Source of the DNA: Strigamia acuminata
Taxonomy: Eukaryota > Arthropoda > Chilopoda > Geophilomorpha > Linotaeniidae
Reading direction: 5' to 3'
Assembly (NCBI GenBank): GCA_949358305.1
Contig: OX442319.1
Coordinates: 8,122,001-8,186,000, forward strand
Length of the DNA: 64,000 nt
The number at the start of each line of letters is the position of its first letter. Position 1 is the stretch's first letter. Under the pieces are notes generated by a model. The model made no database searches. It saw only the letters and a program-made list of their open reading frames with translations, and was not told the origin of the DNA. Shown one piece after another: positions 33,143 through 45,000 of the stretch. Position numbers and translations under genes: made by a program.

Positions 33143-35211
33143 TTAAAACGTCGCTTCCGAGTCAATTACACAATCAATTTCTTCGATTTGATTTAAAAAC
33201 TCTTCATCTTCAATGACCTGAACAATTTCAAGCAACAACAACCGCAAATGACCGTCCGGCAGCCTTAAACCTTCTCCACACAGTCGTATCAACTCCTCAG
33301 TCATCTCATCCTCATCAACTATTGACTTGAAATAATCGATTGATACGCTACTTTCGACTCTTTTTCCACCTTCCTTACGGATTAAAGTGAAGCGAGCATT
33401 CGCCTTTAACCCAAAGTAAATTCCAGCAATGATTTGACCGTCCGCATCGCGTCTAAGAAGCGAACGAAACCCGTAAACGAGATTCCTGCGCTCGGTGACG
33501 TCGACAGCGGAAGTGAATTGTTTCTCCACGTAAAATAGATTGGTAAAGAATTTGCACCGTCCATTTCGGATTTCTTCGCAATGCCATTCTACGTAGCGGT
33601 TGTTTGTGTGGAATTTGTAACAATATCTCTTGATGCATTTGTCTGTTTGACTCTGCGTGAACCACCCGGTGTGTGGAAATTGTTGATCGGTCATAATGAT
33701 TACTACTCGTCCCACGTGATAGCCTGGGTCCAATAAGAGTAGACCGTTGCGCCCGCTGATGGTGATTTTTGCAGCGACAGCGACGTGTTCTTTGACTATG
33801 TTGGTTATGGGGAGTTCCATTGAACAATAGTCGTCTACTCTTTTGATGTATTCTTCTGCAGAAACCAAGTAAAAACACTCGGTTTTGTTGTGAGTGAATT
33901 TGAATTCTTTAAGGTGAAGAAGCAAATCCATTGCTAGGCCCACGCATGTGTTGCGTTCTGGGGTGATTATTGGAATGTAGCTTTTGTAGAATTTGTAAAT
34001 ATTTTTAGTCGATTGCTGCTTGTAGGATTTATAAAATCTATAAAAAACAAAAATTCGTTATTTATAATAAGAGATGATCTACAGTGTATAGTGGTTTGAC
34101 TCCGGTCACCTAAGATTTCTCGTTTTTACTAATTTTAAATATTTTTTCACTAATTTTGACTATTTTTTCACTAATTTTGACTATTTTTGGACTAATTTTG
34201 ACTATTTTTGGACTAATTTTGACTATTTTTGGACTAATTTTGACTATTTTGTGACTAATTTTGACTTTTTTGACTAATTTTGACTATTTTTTTTACTAAA
34301 TTTGACTATTTTTTTTACTAAATTTGACTATTTTTTGACTAAATTTGAATATTTTTTGACTAATTTTTGACAACTTTGGACTAATTTTGACTTTTTTGAC
34401 TAATTTTGACTATTTTTTTTACTAAATTTGACTATTTTTTTTTTTACTAAATTTGACTACTTTTTGACTAAATTTGAATATTTTTTGACTAATTTTTGAC
34501 AACTTTGGACTCATTTATAACAATTTTTGACTAATTTTGAACAATTTTGGACCAATTTTTGACTAATTTTGAACAATTTTGGACCAATTTTTGACTATTT
34601 TTGACTATTTTTGACTATTTTTGACTATTTTTGATTATTTTTGACTAGTTTTGACTATTTTTGACTATTTTTGACTATTTTTGACTATTCTTTGACTAAT
34701 TTTTGACTATTCTTTGACTAATTTTTGACAACTTTGGACTAATTTTTAACAATTTTGGACTAATTACTCCCACACTCATTCCCCACTCCATAAATCTTGT
34801 CACGTTTCTCGAACTGAAACTACAGTATGTATATTACCCGAGTAAGTTACTAATCGTATCGTACAAATGATAAACTAATTGTTCCTTTAACTCCGCTTCA
34901 ATCACACTGAAAAAAACGTCAAAACTTTCACACGAATCGAACGACAGCGCATGTGGAGCCGCTATCCACGTGGGAATGGGCAAGAACTCTTCTTTCCTCT
35001 CATCAACTTGCACCTGCAAAACAACACAAATGCAAGATCACATTCAAAATTTCACTTCTCACTATTTTACTTGGTTGTTGATGCGTTGCGGGACAATCCA
35101 TGCCCGATCATTCACCAAATCATTTAAATGCTTTTTATCATTAACAGTCAACGGGCTACACCACACAAAATAAATGACATAAAATATTAAAATCCCGCAC
35201 AATTTTAACAT
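33143..35211 (-). CDS. Predicted secreted protein with possible Cys-His-Asp (NAT/transglutaminase-like) site
   Basis: Three exons on the minus strand: 35071-35211, 34838-35013, 33143-34037. GT-AG sites and phases agree (0, then 2), giving 403 residues. The N-terminus is a signal peptide (MLKLCGILIFYVIYFVWCSP). The core contains C137 in ITPERNTCVGLAMDLL, H190 in KEHVAVAAKI and D209 in GLLLLDPGYHVGR. The order and surroundings resemble arylamine N-acetyltransferase or transglutaminase-like Cys-His-Asp enzymes. Other strong motifs are FPHTGWF, VTERRNLVYGFRSLL and IIAGIYFGLK. The tail is acidic and leucine-rich. I recall similar uncharacterised arthropod proteins but cannot name the family, so enzymatic activity is inference. 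If exon 2 were not spliced at 34838 the protein would stop after NLLG as a 106-residue secreted peptide. The second intron holds a tandem repeat. Confidence 0.75.
34100..34770. repeat. Minisatellite, ttttgactattttt units
   Basis: About 670 bp of imperfect 15-22 bp units built from actaattttgactattttt, with local higher-order repeats. It lies in the intron between exons 2 and 3 of the secreted-protein gene. Confidence 0.85.
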
Positions 35212-37040
35212 CTTTCACGCAGTAATACTTACCTGCTGCACTCGAATAATGAAGACAGAGATTCGAGTCAACTTGGCCATTTGTGGGCACAGTTTATAAT
35301 AAAAGCGGTTTCCTCAACGGCTTTTTCCTCTTTTACTGGCACTTCCTCTGTCTCCAAAATTAAACGTTTTAATGTTTGGCTTTCTAAAACGAGAATAATC
35401 AAGAAATATTTACAAAATGCATTTTGTAGTGTTTGATTTTGAATTATTTTATGTTTTTCTTGCTGTTTTTTGTGCAAAAAGAGTAAATTACAGTCATTCT
35501 GTAGTGATTACTAATTACTGATTGTGCCGATTGATCATCTTTGTTTATTAGCACAAAAACGAAAATTTGGAGATTTTTTTCTTACCCATTTTACTTGTTT
35601 AACTTCTATTCTAGCTAGATCCTATTTTGGGTGTACAAAAGCAGCCGAGACAAAAAATAACGACTCAACGTGTCCAAGGTTGGTTTGCCAAGTGCTTTGT
35701 CACATATCACCACATACTCGAAACGTGGCATGACGCGTGTTTTATCCAATCACATGGCAACCACAAAATAAATAAGAAATAACTGTTGGAGATGCTAAAA
35801 GGCTGAAAAAACACACGAGAAAAGTTTTTTTTCCCTAGAAGTTTCATATAGAGAAAAAGATGAATAAATCTTGAGGAAATTGCAACTTCGTGCCGCTAGA
35901 TGACGCCTAACCCCGAAAAAAGATTTATCTTCGGCTTGCAAGTTAGCTGTATCCGGCTGTATCACTTATCTAAAGAATTTATTTTATCTATGAATATTTA
36001 ACTCGTTTTTACACAACTCGGATAATCCATTTCGTTTTATAATAATAATAATAATATACAATTTTTTAATTTGTTCTTGGAAATATATTAATTAAATCAA
36101 CATTATCTCTTCCACAGATTATAATCTGTGGCTGGATGCTGCACATCACATATGTAGGTCGTACTCGCTATCCGTACACTGGCGCCCTCTACGTGATTAG
36201 TGGCGCCAGATGCATTTGGTGTGTATAAGGTGCAACCGAAACAGGAGGTGAAAACGAGGCCGAGAAGATGTAGCAGATTTGCAGCAGTTATTTTGCTGGA
36301 AAACAAAAAATAGTAATATTTACTGTTTGTAACAAATTGAGTGAGGTAAATCATTTTAAGGCTGAGAACACAATTTGGAGGAGAGATAGATGCAAACAGA
36401 GCGTCATTCCCTCTGTTGTGTCAACAATAACAATAACTAAAAGGCGAAATGAGAACGAATACAAGAATAAAAGTAATTCAAAGCACTGTCACAACGAAGT
36501 TAACAATTGAAGTAATGCAATACAATCGAACGTTGCGGACGTTGGTTTGGCAACGACTTAACTGGTATCATTGCAGGTGGACGTGTCGACGTGTCGGCAG
36601 ACGTGGGAGTCGCTGGCGGAGTAGGCAGGCATTTTAAGGTGTTTAAGATTTCGTTTGCACAAAATGGCGTAAAATCAGAATTTAGGCCCACCGCCAAAAA
36701 TGTATTTGGCTCGTCCCTCCCGCCCTATAAAATTAAATATTTGCGGTAAAACAAAAATTATTAAATTACAAAAATAATCGAAAAGTGTGTACACAGTACT
36801 ATTATTTACAAAAAGAAACATTAAATTGTGTCTGAACGTTCCAAATCAATATTTGGAACACGAAAATAAAATGTTTTGCATTTAGAATGCTTGCAATAAT
36901 CATTCCATTGTCATGGCTTTTAATAATCAATTTTCTGACATTTTGTTTTCGATGTTGGCACTGCCACATTGGTATAATAAAATTTTTCTAAAAAATGTTT
37001 ACAGTTCTCCATTTGCAGGTTCTAATACAGGAACACAAGC
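35212..37040. other. No firm gene; weak exon candidates
   Basis: Minus-strand 35268-35380 follows an acceptor-like ttctcgttttag and encodes an acidic stretch ending HKWPS, and a good donor (gtaagt) lies at about 35226-35231; no connected gene could be built. Minus-strand 36103-36343 follows the acceptor attttttgttttccag and encodes a hydrophobic segment (ANLLHLLGLVFTSCFGC) then a short tail; it may be an exon of a small secreted protein. An 18 bp perfect palindrome (cacagattataatctgtg) lies near 36113-36132. Confidence 0.3.
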
Positions 37041-38002
37041 TCAAGCATTTCTCCGCCACTTGTTGTGAGTGCATCCCGAATCGACCACGTCTGCAATGGA
37101 CAAATGCTGAAGACACGGCGTGCTCTTTAAGAACGAATGAATGCAAACATCATCCAGTAAATTTAAAATAATTGTTGTCAAATTGTTCATCCGTGGGTGG
37201 AAATTGGTGTGGTAGTTGTCGCATGGGAATAAACTACTCGAGCAGGCCTGGACGTTGGAGAGTGTGAGGTCTAATTTTGTAAATTTTGATGAAGATTGGA
37301 AGAAAAGCAAGTGTGAAGGATCTACAGAATGGACACATCGGTTGCAATTGTCACGCGACGTAAATTGGGGACAATCTGGGGAAGTTTTTCGACCGAATTG
37401 TTTTAATTTGATGTTATTTACGTCTCTTTTGTAGCTAACGAACACCAACTCTTGTTCCGACAGCGATTTAAGAAGACCAAGTGTGTCCGTGCAATTGCTG
37501 CATTCTAAGGTCTCGAGATGCGCCGAGTGCGTCGAGTGCGTCAACGCTTTTTCTACTCCTCTTGCAGTCACTTTGGTATCGTTCAGGCTCAAATACACCA
37601 GCAGTTTCGCAACCGATTGCGATGAGCACAGATATTCGATTCCTTCATTTTTGAGGCTATTTCAAAAAATTGAAATATTAGAATTTTGAAAAATGTTGTA
37701 TCAGTTTCCTAATACCATATAAATCAAACGAATGTCGTTAGGTTGGATGTGCGAATGATGTTAGGGTAGAATAGTTCTGAATGTTTTACTTTTTTCCTAA
37801 ATTGAAGCAAATTTACGAGTTTGGAATTTTTATATGTAAATATCTTGAAAGTTAAAGCTTTTCGAATTCCATTTCGATCATCAGCAATGATTGGAATAAA
37901 TTGTATGATTTGTATTGAGTATTTAGAACGTGCGAAAGTTCCAGTTTCAAATTTTCCGCCATCAGAAGAAATAAATGTAGAAAATAAGCAAAACCCTGTC
38001 AA
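37041..38002 (-). CDS. Leucine-rich-repeat protein, partial gene (copy 1)
   Basis: Two exon-like open stretches on the minus strand. The downstream one, 37041-37656, follows the acceptor tttttgaaatag and encodes about 200 residues with LRR-type units (VAKLLVYLSLNDTKV, HLETLECSNC, FTKLDLTLSNV, MNNLTTIILNLLDD, CLQHLSIADV) ending in KWRRNA. The upstream one, about 37740-38002, encodes KYSIQIIQFIPIIADD and KNSKLVNLLQF. I could not find a splice that joins them in phase without a stop, nor a start codon. The gene is therefore incomplete in my model, or already decaying. It is the better-preserved member of a tandem pair with 38288-39250. Confidence 0.5.
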
Positions 38003-38287
38003 AATTTATTAGCGAACAAATTGTTGAAGGAATAAAATGATTTATTTAAAAAAATGTTTCCCTTCCTGTTTAATTAATTGTAAAGACAACTCTTAAATGC
38101 TGATTATTTTATTCACAGAAAACGTGCACTTAAAATGATTTTAAAAAATATAAAATTATTGTTTTAACAGTCAGCAACGTCTCATTTTTTGGCGTACAAA
38201 ATTTTATTTTAATGTTGGCATAGCAACATGCGTACAATACAATTTTTATTACATATGAGAATCAAATTAAGCGAAAAATTAAGCACC

Positions 38288-39250
38288 TTAAATCATTACA
38301 TTTCAACTCCCAACACAAGCTTGTTGCGAGTGCAAACAAAATCGACCACGTCTGCAATAAACAAATATTGAAGACACGGTGCGCTGTTTAACAACGAATG
38401 AATGCAAATATCATCCAATAAATTTAAAATATAAGTCTTGTCAAATTGTTCATTGGTGGGTGGAAATTGGCGTAGTAGTTATCGGACGGGAATAAACTCC
38501 TCGAGCAGGCTTGACCGTTAGAGCGTGAGAGATCCAACTTTGCATATTTGATGCAGATCGTAAGAAAAGAAATGAGCTGGATCGATGGAAACTTCAGTTG
38601 TAATTGTGACGCAGCATAAATTGGGAAAAATCTGGCAAAGTTTTCGACCAATTTCTTGCAATTCTATGTTATTTCCGTCTCGCTCGTAAACGTTATCAAC
38701 ATATCTTTGTAGCTAACGAACACCAACTCTTGTTCCGACAGCGATTTAATTAGAGTGAAGGTGTCCGTGAGATTGCTGCATTTTATAAGTTTCGAGATGT
38801 TCCATGTGCTTCAAGGCTCGTTCTGCTTCCCATGCAGTCACTGTGGTGTCTAAAAGGCTCAAATATACCAACTGCTTCGCTAGCGGTTACACTTCAGGAC
38901 TGATCTTTTTACGCTCTATTTCAAAAAATGGAAATATTAGAATTTGTGCGGTTGTTGCAATCAAATAAATGATAAATGATGAAGTATTGAATGTATTTGC
39001 TATGTTTTGTTGGATAAAATGATCTTAAATTAAGAATTTTTACTTTTTTTCCAAATTGAAGCAAACTTTTGAGTCTCAAATTTCCATTCGTGTGTAAATA
39101 AAGTTGAAAGACGAAGGTGTCAAATTCCGTTTTGATCATCAGCAATAATTTGAATGAATTGTGTGATTTCTATTGAGTTTTTAGGACGTGCGAAAGCTAG
39201 AGTTTCAAACTTTTTGCTAAAAGACGTAATAAATGTAGCAAATAAGTAAA
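38288..39250 (-). pseudogene. Decayed tandem copy of the LRR gene (copy 2)
   Basis: Aligns along its length with 37050-38000: shared blocks include atcgaccacgtctgcaat, ggaataaactcctcgagcag, gctaacgaacaccaactctt and caaattccgttttgatcatc against the equivalents in copy 1. Many small indels break the frame. The offset between copies is about 1.24 kb, consistent with tandem duplication. Confidence 0.65.
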
Positions 39251-39687
39251 CCATGTCATGATTTAATAGCTAAGAAAAATTGTACTCTTGGGTGTAAACT
39301 CCATTCATTAAATTTGGTATTCCTGAAATAATAAATCAATTTTCCAGAAATATAAATTTGAAGTTTGTTTTTGTGCAATTTTCGAACGTACTCATCTGTA
39401 ATTGTAGTTCCAAGGATGAAAATCTAATTTTAAGTACGTCCCACACAAGATCTGCGACCGTTCTCAAACTCAGTGATTATAAACTTCTAACCTTACGCAT
39501 TTCTATTAATTATTCATAACTCGATATAAAAATGTTGCCTTCAGACGAATCAAAGGACTAAAATGGTTTATTTCACTATTAAAAATGGCTTCCCCTCGTG
39601 TTTAATTAATTGTTTTATTTACAGAATGGTGCACTGCAATTGTTATGATGACAAACCACAATTCCAAATTCCAAAGAATAAAAAACA
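39251..39687. other. No gene; trace of the LRR duplication flank
   Basis: aaaatggtttatttcactat followed by cctcgtgtttaattaattgt at 39560-39612 resembles 38035-38085, so a flank of the LRR tandem unit seems to be present a further time. Otherwise featureless. Confidence 0.4.
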
Positions 39688-41662
39688 ATGGAGGACAGTT
39701 CGAGTGGTGGTGAAACTCCCAATGCTCCGTTTGCGAATACTCATTGCGTGTATAATATTTGTTGTGGAGTTTGCCGTCACAATGTACGAAACTATTTAAC
39801 TGAGAACGGTCCAGTAAAAATGATCTTATAAAATAAAAAGGTGTTGCTTTCAATATTTGCAGTTGAATACTCATCAGCAACGTGTCTCATTTGAATCCAT
39901 AAGCGGACTGAGCGAGTTTTCGGGGTTCGCGAGATATCTGGCTTCGCCGATTGACGACCACGATCCAGATTCGTCGTCCATTCTGGGAAGAAAATACAAG
40001 GACATGTACGCAGCTCGGAAAACTGTTTCTAGGAGTTTGAAAGACGAGTCGTGTGAGGGCCACGACATACATTACAAACGAGTAAAACTAATTAGTTGAT
40101 TTAAATCTGAATTTGATATTTTATTGAATTTCAATTGCAGCCAATATGCATTCCACCAGAATCTCTTGAATTAATCGTTTGGTAATGAACAGTAATGAAT
40201 TTTAGACGTTTTAAAATGAATTCTTTTATTTGTAGGATTGATTTTCCAAGAGAAACAGTTGAAAAGCTAATGACTTTGAAAAGTTTTCTTGAAGTGAAAG
40301 AGTTAAGTATGAGTGGTAACTGAGAATTTTAATATTTTTTGTTACAAATTATTTTAAATTATATCAAATTATAAATACATATATTTTTTTTAGGTATATA
40401 AGTCAGCTTTTTAATTTAAATGACTTAAAAGATGTTCTAAAAATGCACATCGTGACTGATCTGTATTCATACGGTGTACAATTTGGTCGCGTGAATGCAT
40501 TGAATGTGCAGCAAATGTCCACTTTTCTAGGAATTATCAAACGTGTTCATGAAAGAAATATTGGTATATTTATTACTCGCACATCCTCAACACATTTCCT
40601 TAATTTTTCTACAATGTTTGGCCTTAGCAACTCCGTTTACTAATGTGGATCACTGCTTTGATTACTGCAAAGAACTTATTCTTCTTCATTCGGTGCATGT
40701 AAGGTTAAATTTAGTACAGTCTGCTTTGTTGTTCATTTGTGTTTAATTTATTTCAGAGACCACCATTTTGGGCAGATATCTTCACAAAGGATATTGCAGA
40801 AATTATTATTCAGTATATGGTCGCTACATATTTCAAGCATTTTCGTTTATACAAGAATGCTTTTACGGACTATGTAAGTAATAGGCATGGTGTGAGTTTG
40901 TGACCAGCTGCCCACACATTCTGTGTCACTTCACTGCAACACACGGCGCTTCCCAGCTCTCGCGCATTTCGTGTTTCTCGTGCGCGACCTGTCGCGGTCC
41001 CCCGCACAAGGTGGAGCTGTTGGTCATTAGTTTGGCCAATTGGGAACCGGAAGTGCCCCTTCCGGAAGTGGCGGACCCCGCAGTAGTCCGATGAGTATTA
41101 TCTGGACCAGCATGGCGAACGGTCGTTCCCCGACCTTCTTCCCATGCTTGATCGCAAGAGAGACCCAAACGATTGGCGCGGCAATGCCGTCGCCCGTCGG
41201 GACCTGAGCGTCCAACACGCCGTGTTCGCCGCATGTTCCTAAGAACGTTGCGGCAACGCGGCACAAACTGCATTCTCCGATCTCATGTGTCATGGCGATC
41301 TCTAGATCGCCGTGACGCGTGGTCAAATCAGGAATGGCGGCAATTGGGAAATACACCTTGAGACACCACATCATACCCCTAAACAACAATAAAGTAATAA
41401 CCAAAACCTAAACTTGTGTATCTGTTGTATTTCGTGGATTGAATCATTGTGTGTGTTGCGTCCAGGGCCCCTGGCCCTCCCCAGACCACGTGGCGTCTGT
41501 TCAAACACTCACAAGTTTGTAGTAGTAAAGGTTTTTTTTTCCTAGGTGGTTTTAAATGCTGAAGTCGCATATCTTAATGAATTTGAGGAAGATGTTGAAG
41601 AAACATTACCCAGTGAAGAAAATATTACCAGAGTTGAGTCTGCTTACTTTTTAGAGCAGTAA
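39688..41662 (+). CDS. Eight-exon gene, possibly CFAP119/CCDC189-like ciliary protein
   Basis: Exons 39688-39813, 39863-40081, 40141-40181, 40236-40293, 40407-40563, 40628-40698, 40757-40873, 41546-41662; phases agree and the total is 301 residues. Most introns are 49-113 bp. Notable segments: a Cys-rich start (THCVYNICCGVCRHNV), LFNLNDLKDVLKMHIVTDLY, a helical stretch (TFLGIIKRVHERNI), CKELILLHSVHRPPFWADIF and VATYFKHFRLYKNAFTDY, then an acidic tail ending ESAYFLEQ. The block from LFNLNDLKD to LYKNAFT resembles what I remember of cilia- and flagella-associated protein 119 (CCDC189); this is recollection, not a search. The exon 4 donor was chosen as gtgaaa at 40294 because later donors do not fit the phase. 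The last intron contains a diverged hAT-like repeat. AATAAA lies at 41709. Confidence 0.65.
40886..41525. mobile_element. Diverged hAT-like element in intron 7
   Basis: 41445-41515 (gtgtgtgttgcgtccagggc, then ctgttcaaacactcacaa) matches the reverse complement of the hAT MITE at 43820-44220, and gtgaccagctgcccacacat near 40900 resembles its other end. The middle is longer and GC-rich, with open frames on both strands but no recognised transposase. It sits in the last intron of the gene at 39688-41662. Confidence 0.55.
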
Positions 41663-41708
41663 TTATAATTTGCAATGGAATGTGAATGTTTTAAAGTGAG
41701 TTGCAAGA

Positions 41709-41714
41709 AATAAA
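41709..41714 (+). terminator. Poly(A) signal of the eight-exon gene
   Basis: AATAAA 47 bp after the TAA stop codon. Confidence 0.6.
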
Positions 41715-42065
41715 GAATTGCATAATATGAAGATTTGTCAGTCATTTTTGAGTTTGTACAGGATAACTGGTTAGATATGGTTATTTACGATGGCACGTGA
41801 ATTTGCATAAACTCCAAAAAACGGGGAAAACAGTCCAGTAATTACTGTTTATTTAATTACAATTAAAAAAAATTTACTAAACAAAAATTAAATAAATGTG
41901 AGGTTGCACACTGCACCAAAATAGCAATAAAAAAAATTAAGAACAAATCAAATGGTATAAAATCGGAATAAAATATGAATCACAAACATCTTCTGTACTC
42001 CAAAATTTGGGTCATGTTCTTTCAACTCCTTATTTACATTTCAAAATAAATTAAAGTCCAACAAA

Positions 42066-45000
42066 TCAGTATCCATTCCATTCGCTCACACTTAATCGCG
42101 GCTGAAAATTACGCGGCATTCCCGATAGACGAGTGTAAATGGACGCATAAGGGTCTTCGACTGCGCTGGAGTCTGTTAACGTAAATAATAATTAACAACG
42201 TATTAATAATAATTTTCATAAATAATTTTATCGAGTACTACATTACCCATTGTGTGATCATAACTTTTCGATCTATCTCTCTGCTTCCAAGAATGTTTAT
42301 TTCCTATCGTTGCATGAGTATGAGCATCGCCTTTTGCTGTCATGTTGTTTGAGTTGAGACTACTTTGTGTCCGGGCAAAATTTGGAATATGAGCACGAAA
42401 ACCACCGTAATATGGATCATCTGCAAAGATAATTGGATAGAATTATCTACTGATTGATCAGTAATTCTCCTCTGGCTGGAAGTCATACACTAACCATGTA
42501 AATCAGAAGTGGCCTGCCTTCTGGATGACTGTAAATGAGGCAACCGAAATCTACTCTTGTCGTCATCTCCACTGTCGTAATCAGGCTTGGGAATATGATA
42601 AGGGCTCATAGATGCATCTCTGGGTGGCAGTTTTGGAGGTCTGTCTATGCTCTTTCGTTCCTTTGAAATGGAACTTCCGTTGCTGGGAACACTGTATGGA
42701 TCTTCATCCGGAATTGGAAGTCGCGATCGAACTTTATAATCAATTGATATTTTTTTTTGAACTAAAATAAACAAATTAATTATAAACACACGTACATCGC
42801 TTTTTAATTTTACAGTAGAGCCTCGTTTATCCGAATTAATTGTGGAACAGGGGTGTTCAAAAAACCAAATTGTTCGGTTAATTGACCATTAGGTTTTACA
42901 CATACTGTACTGCATATGAAAATGAAAAGTCATTTAGATATAGTTAAAAAGCATTAAACCGACCAAAAATGGATAAAAATCATCAAAAAACATAAAAAAA
43001 AACGATTAAAATACAGTGTAGCCAGGGCATAGGACGGGACCCAGAAGCTTGTCCGGTCCGGGTAATGTCCGTTTTGTAGGGCGTATACACTCTCTGGTCC
43101 GGACAAATGCCACATGTAGGTGAAAATCGTCAAAAAGCATGAAAAAACCATTAAAATAAGTGAAAATCGTCAAAAAACCGATAAAAATCTATAAAAACTT
43201 CTGTTCGGATAACCGATCTATAACCGGTGTTCCGATAATCGAGGCTCTATTGTAATTGAACAAAATAAGAGTGTACTGGGCGGAAGTTTGCTTTTGAGCA
43301 TGTCTATGGCAACGATGTTGATAATCATAAGCCAGCACGAGCAATTGAGTATGTCTGTTTCATTTCGTACAAAAATAACAGGCGAAATGCATTGGTATTC
43401 TAATCGACGTCGATCTGGATATGCTTGTTTTAACTCTTTGGATACATTGTGCTGGAATTTTTTCATGTCAAAAACCTGTAAAGTAAAAATTAAAAACGTT
43501 AAAAAAAATTAGATTTGCATAACTCTGAATTAGTTTTAAGATTTTCTTGCATTAATTTGCTCTTAGATACACTCACTTTGACTGGTTTGTTCATTTCTAA
43601 TGCCCCATTGTGTAGTTTGAGAGCATCTGAAGACAAACTGTTCTCTTCAGCACTCATAGCGTCTCGAATAAATACATTGTTTTTACTTGTGCGTTTAATG
43701 AGAATATTGCCAGCAGTGTCCATTTTGATCTTGACACCCTGCAAGAAAAAGATCAATAAATTAATTTATCAATAAATTATTTATTTTTCGTGACAAATTT
43801 GTGCATTTATTATTTAAACCAGTAATTCCCAAACTTTTTTGGTTCAGGGCGCCCCTGTAGGTTATGAGTGTTTGGACGGATGCCATGTAGTCAAGGGAGG
43901 GCCACAAGGCGCTGGACGCAACACACACGATAAAAACTACCAACTCGCCAACTTGATATGGTGGACATGGCTTGCATCTTGGCCTCGCATGAAACGCGCG
44001 CAACTGCAAAAGATGTTCTTGCTTCCAACGTCTCCATAAGCAAGACGACACTTGGCTTAATTCATGTTGTCTAAGGGATTTGGGTGTCTCAGTGCTTGCG
44101 GAAAACGCACACCGCACGAAGCGCTGCTTTCGGTGCCTTGTGGTATGCAGGTCAGTGATCAGCGCAGGGGCAGCTAGTCACAAGGTGGTCATGGCGCCCC
44201 TGAAAGTTTGGAAACCACTGATTTAAACAAAACTCAAAACTCACTTGTCCAATATGTCTTTTTATTTCTTCGGTTTTCGCATCTCGCATTGGATTGTCAA
44301 ATCCGTTGAGCCCAATTCTATAACCATCAAATCCATCATCTGATCCATTGATTGTGAGTACTGGGGTACGGGCGTATGCTTTTGCAACTCTTCGGTTTCT
44401 CTCTAGACAAATTATTTTAGCCCAAATCTCATCGTCAATTTGTGTCCATTTTGCCAACACTTCTTGAAGGTGATCCTTAATATACAAAAAAGAAATAAAA
44501 TTAATGAAAGGTTAAGCAGTTTTCATTAATTATAAAACATGGATTAAATTTTGAACTGCTAAATAGCGTGACTTCATTAGGTATATAATTTGCATTCAGG
44601 GTTTGACTTTTTTTAATGATAGGTACAGTGAAACTCCTTGTTGGCCTTAACCTTTTGTAAATAATTACAATAAAATATAAATTTATATGAGATTAACTTC
44701 GAACCAAAAAAATAAAACGAGGAAGTGTAAAGAGAAGTGGAGGTTAACAGAAATAGAAATAAATAAATAAATAAAAATTAAAAACACTTTTAGTTAAAAA
44801 AAATATATATTTTTTTAAATGAGTGGGAGGAGAGGTCAGTCATCTCCATAAGCTAAACCAAACAGGGAGTGGACTGAACTAGTCGCTCTTTGACCCCCAA
44901 GTCAACTTCAGCCAGAAAGAAAAGAAAAATTGAAATAGATAAATAAATAATCACACAAGTGAGAAGAAAACAAAAATCACAATTTATTTTTCTGGCATCA

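Noticed and set aside
34834-35019. A stand-alone 106-residue secreted peptide ending at 34834
   Set aside because: A donor at 34837 in phase with the exon at 34037 joins it to a long downstream domain, so the short form is kept only as a possible unspliced product.
41027-41404. Open frame of 125 codons (minus) at 41 kb
   Set aside because: It lies inside the GC-rich, hAT-related repeat in intron 7 of the eight-exon gene; no transposase motif is visible.
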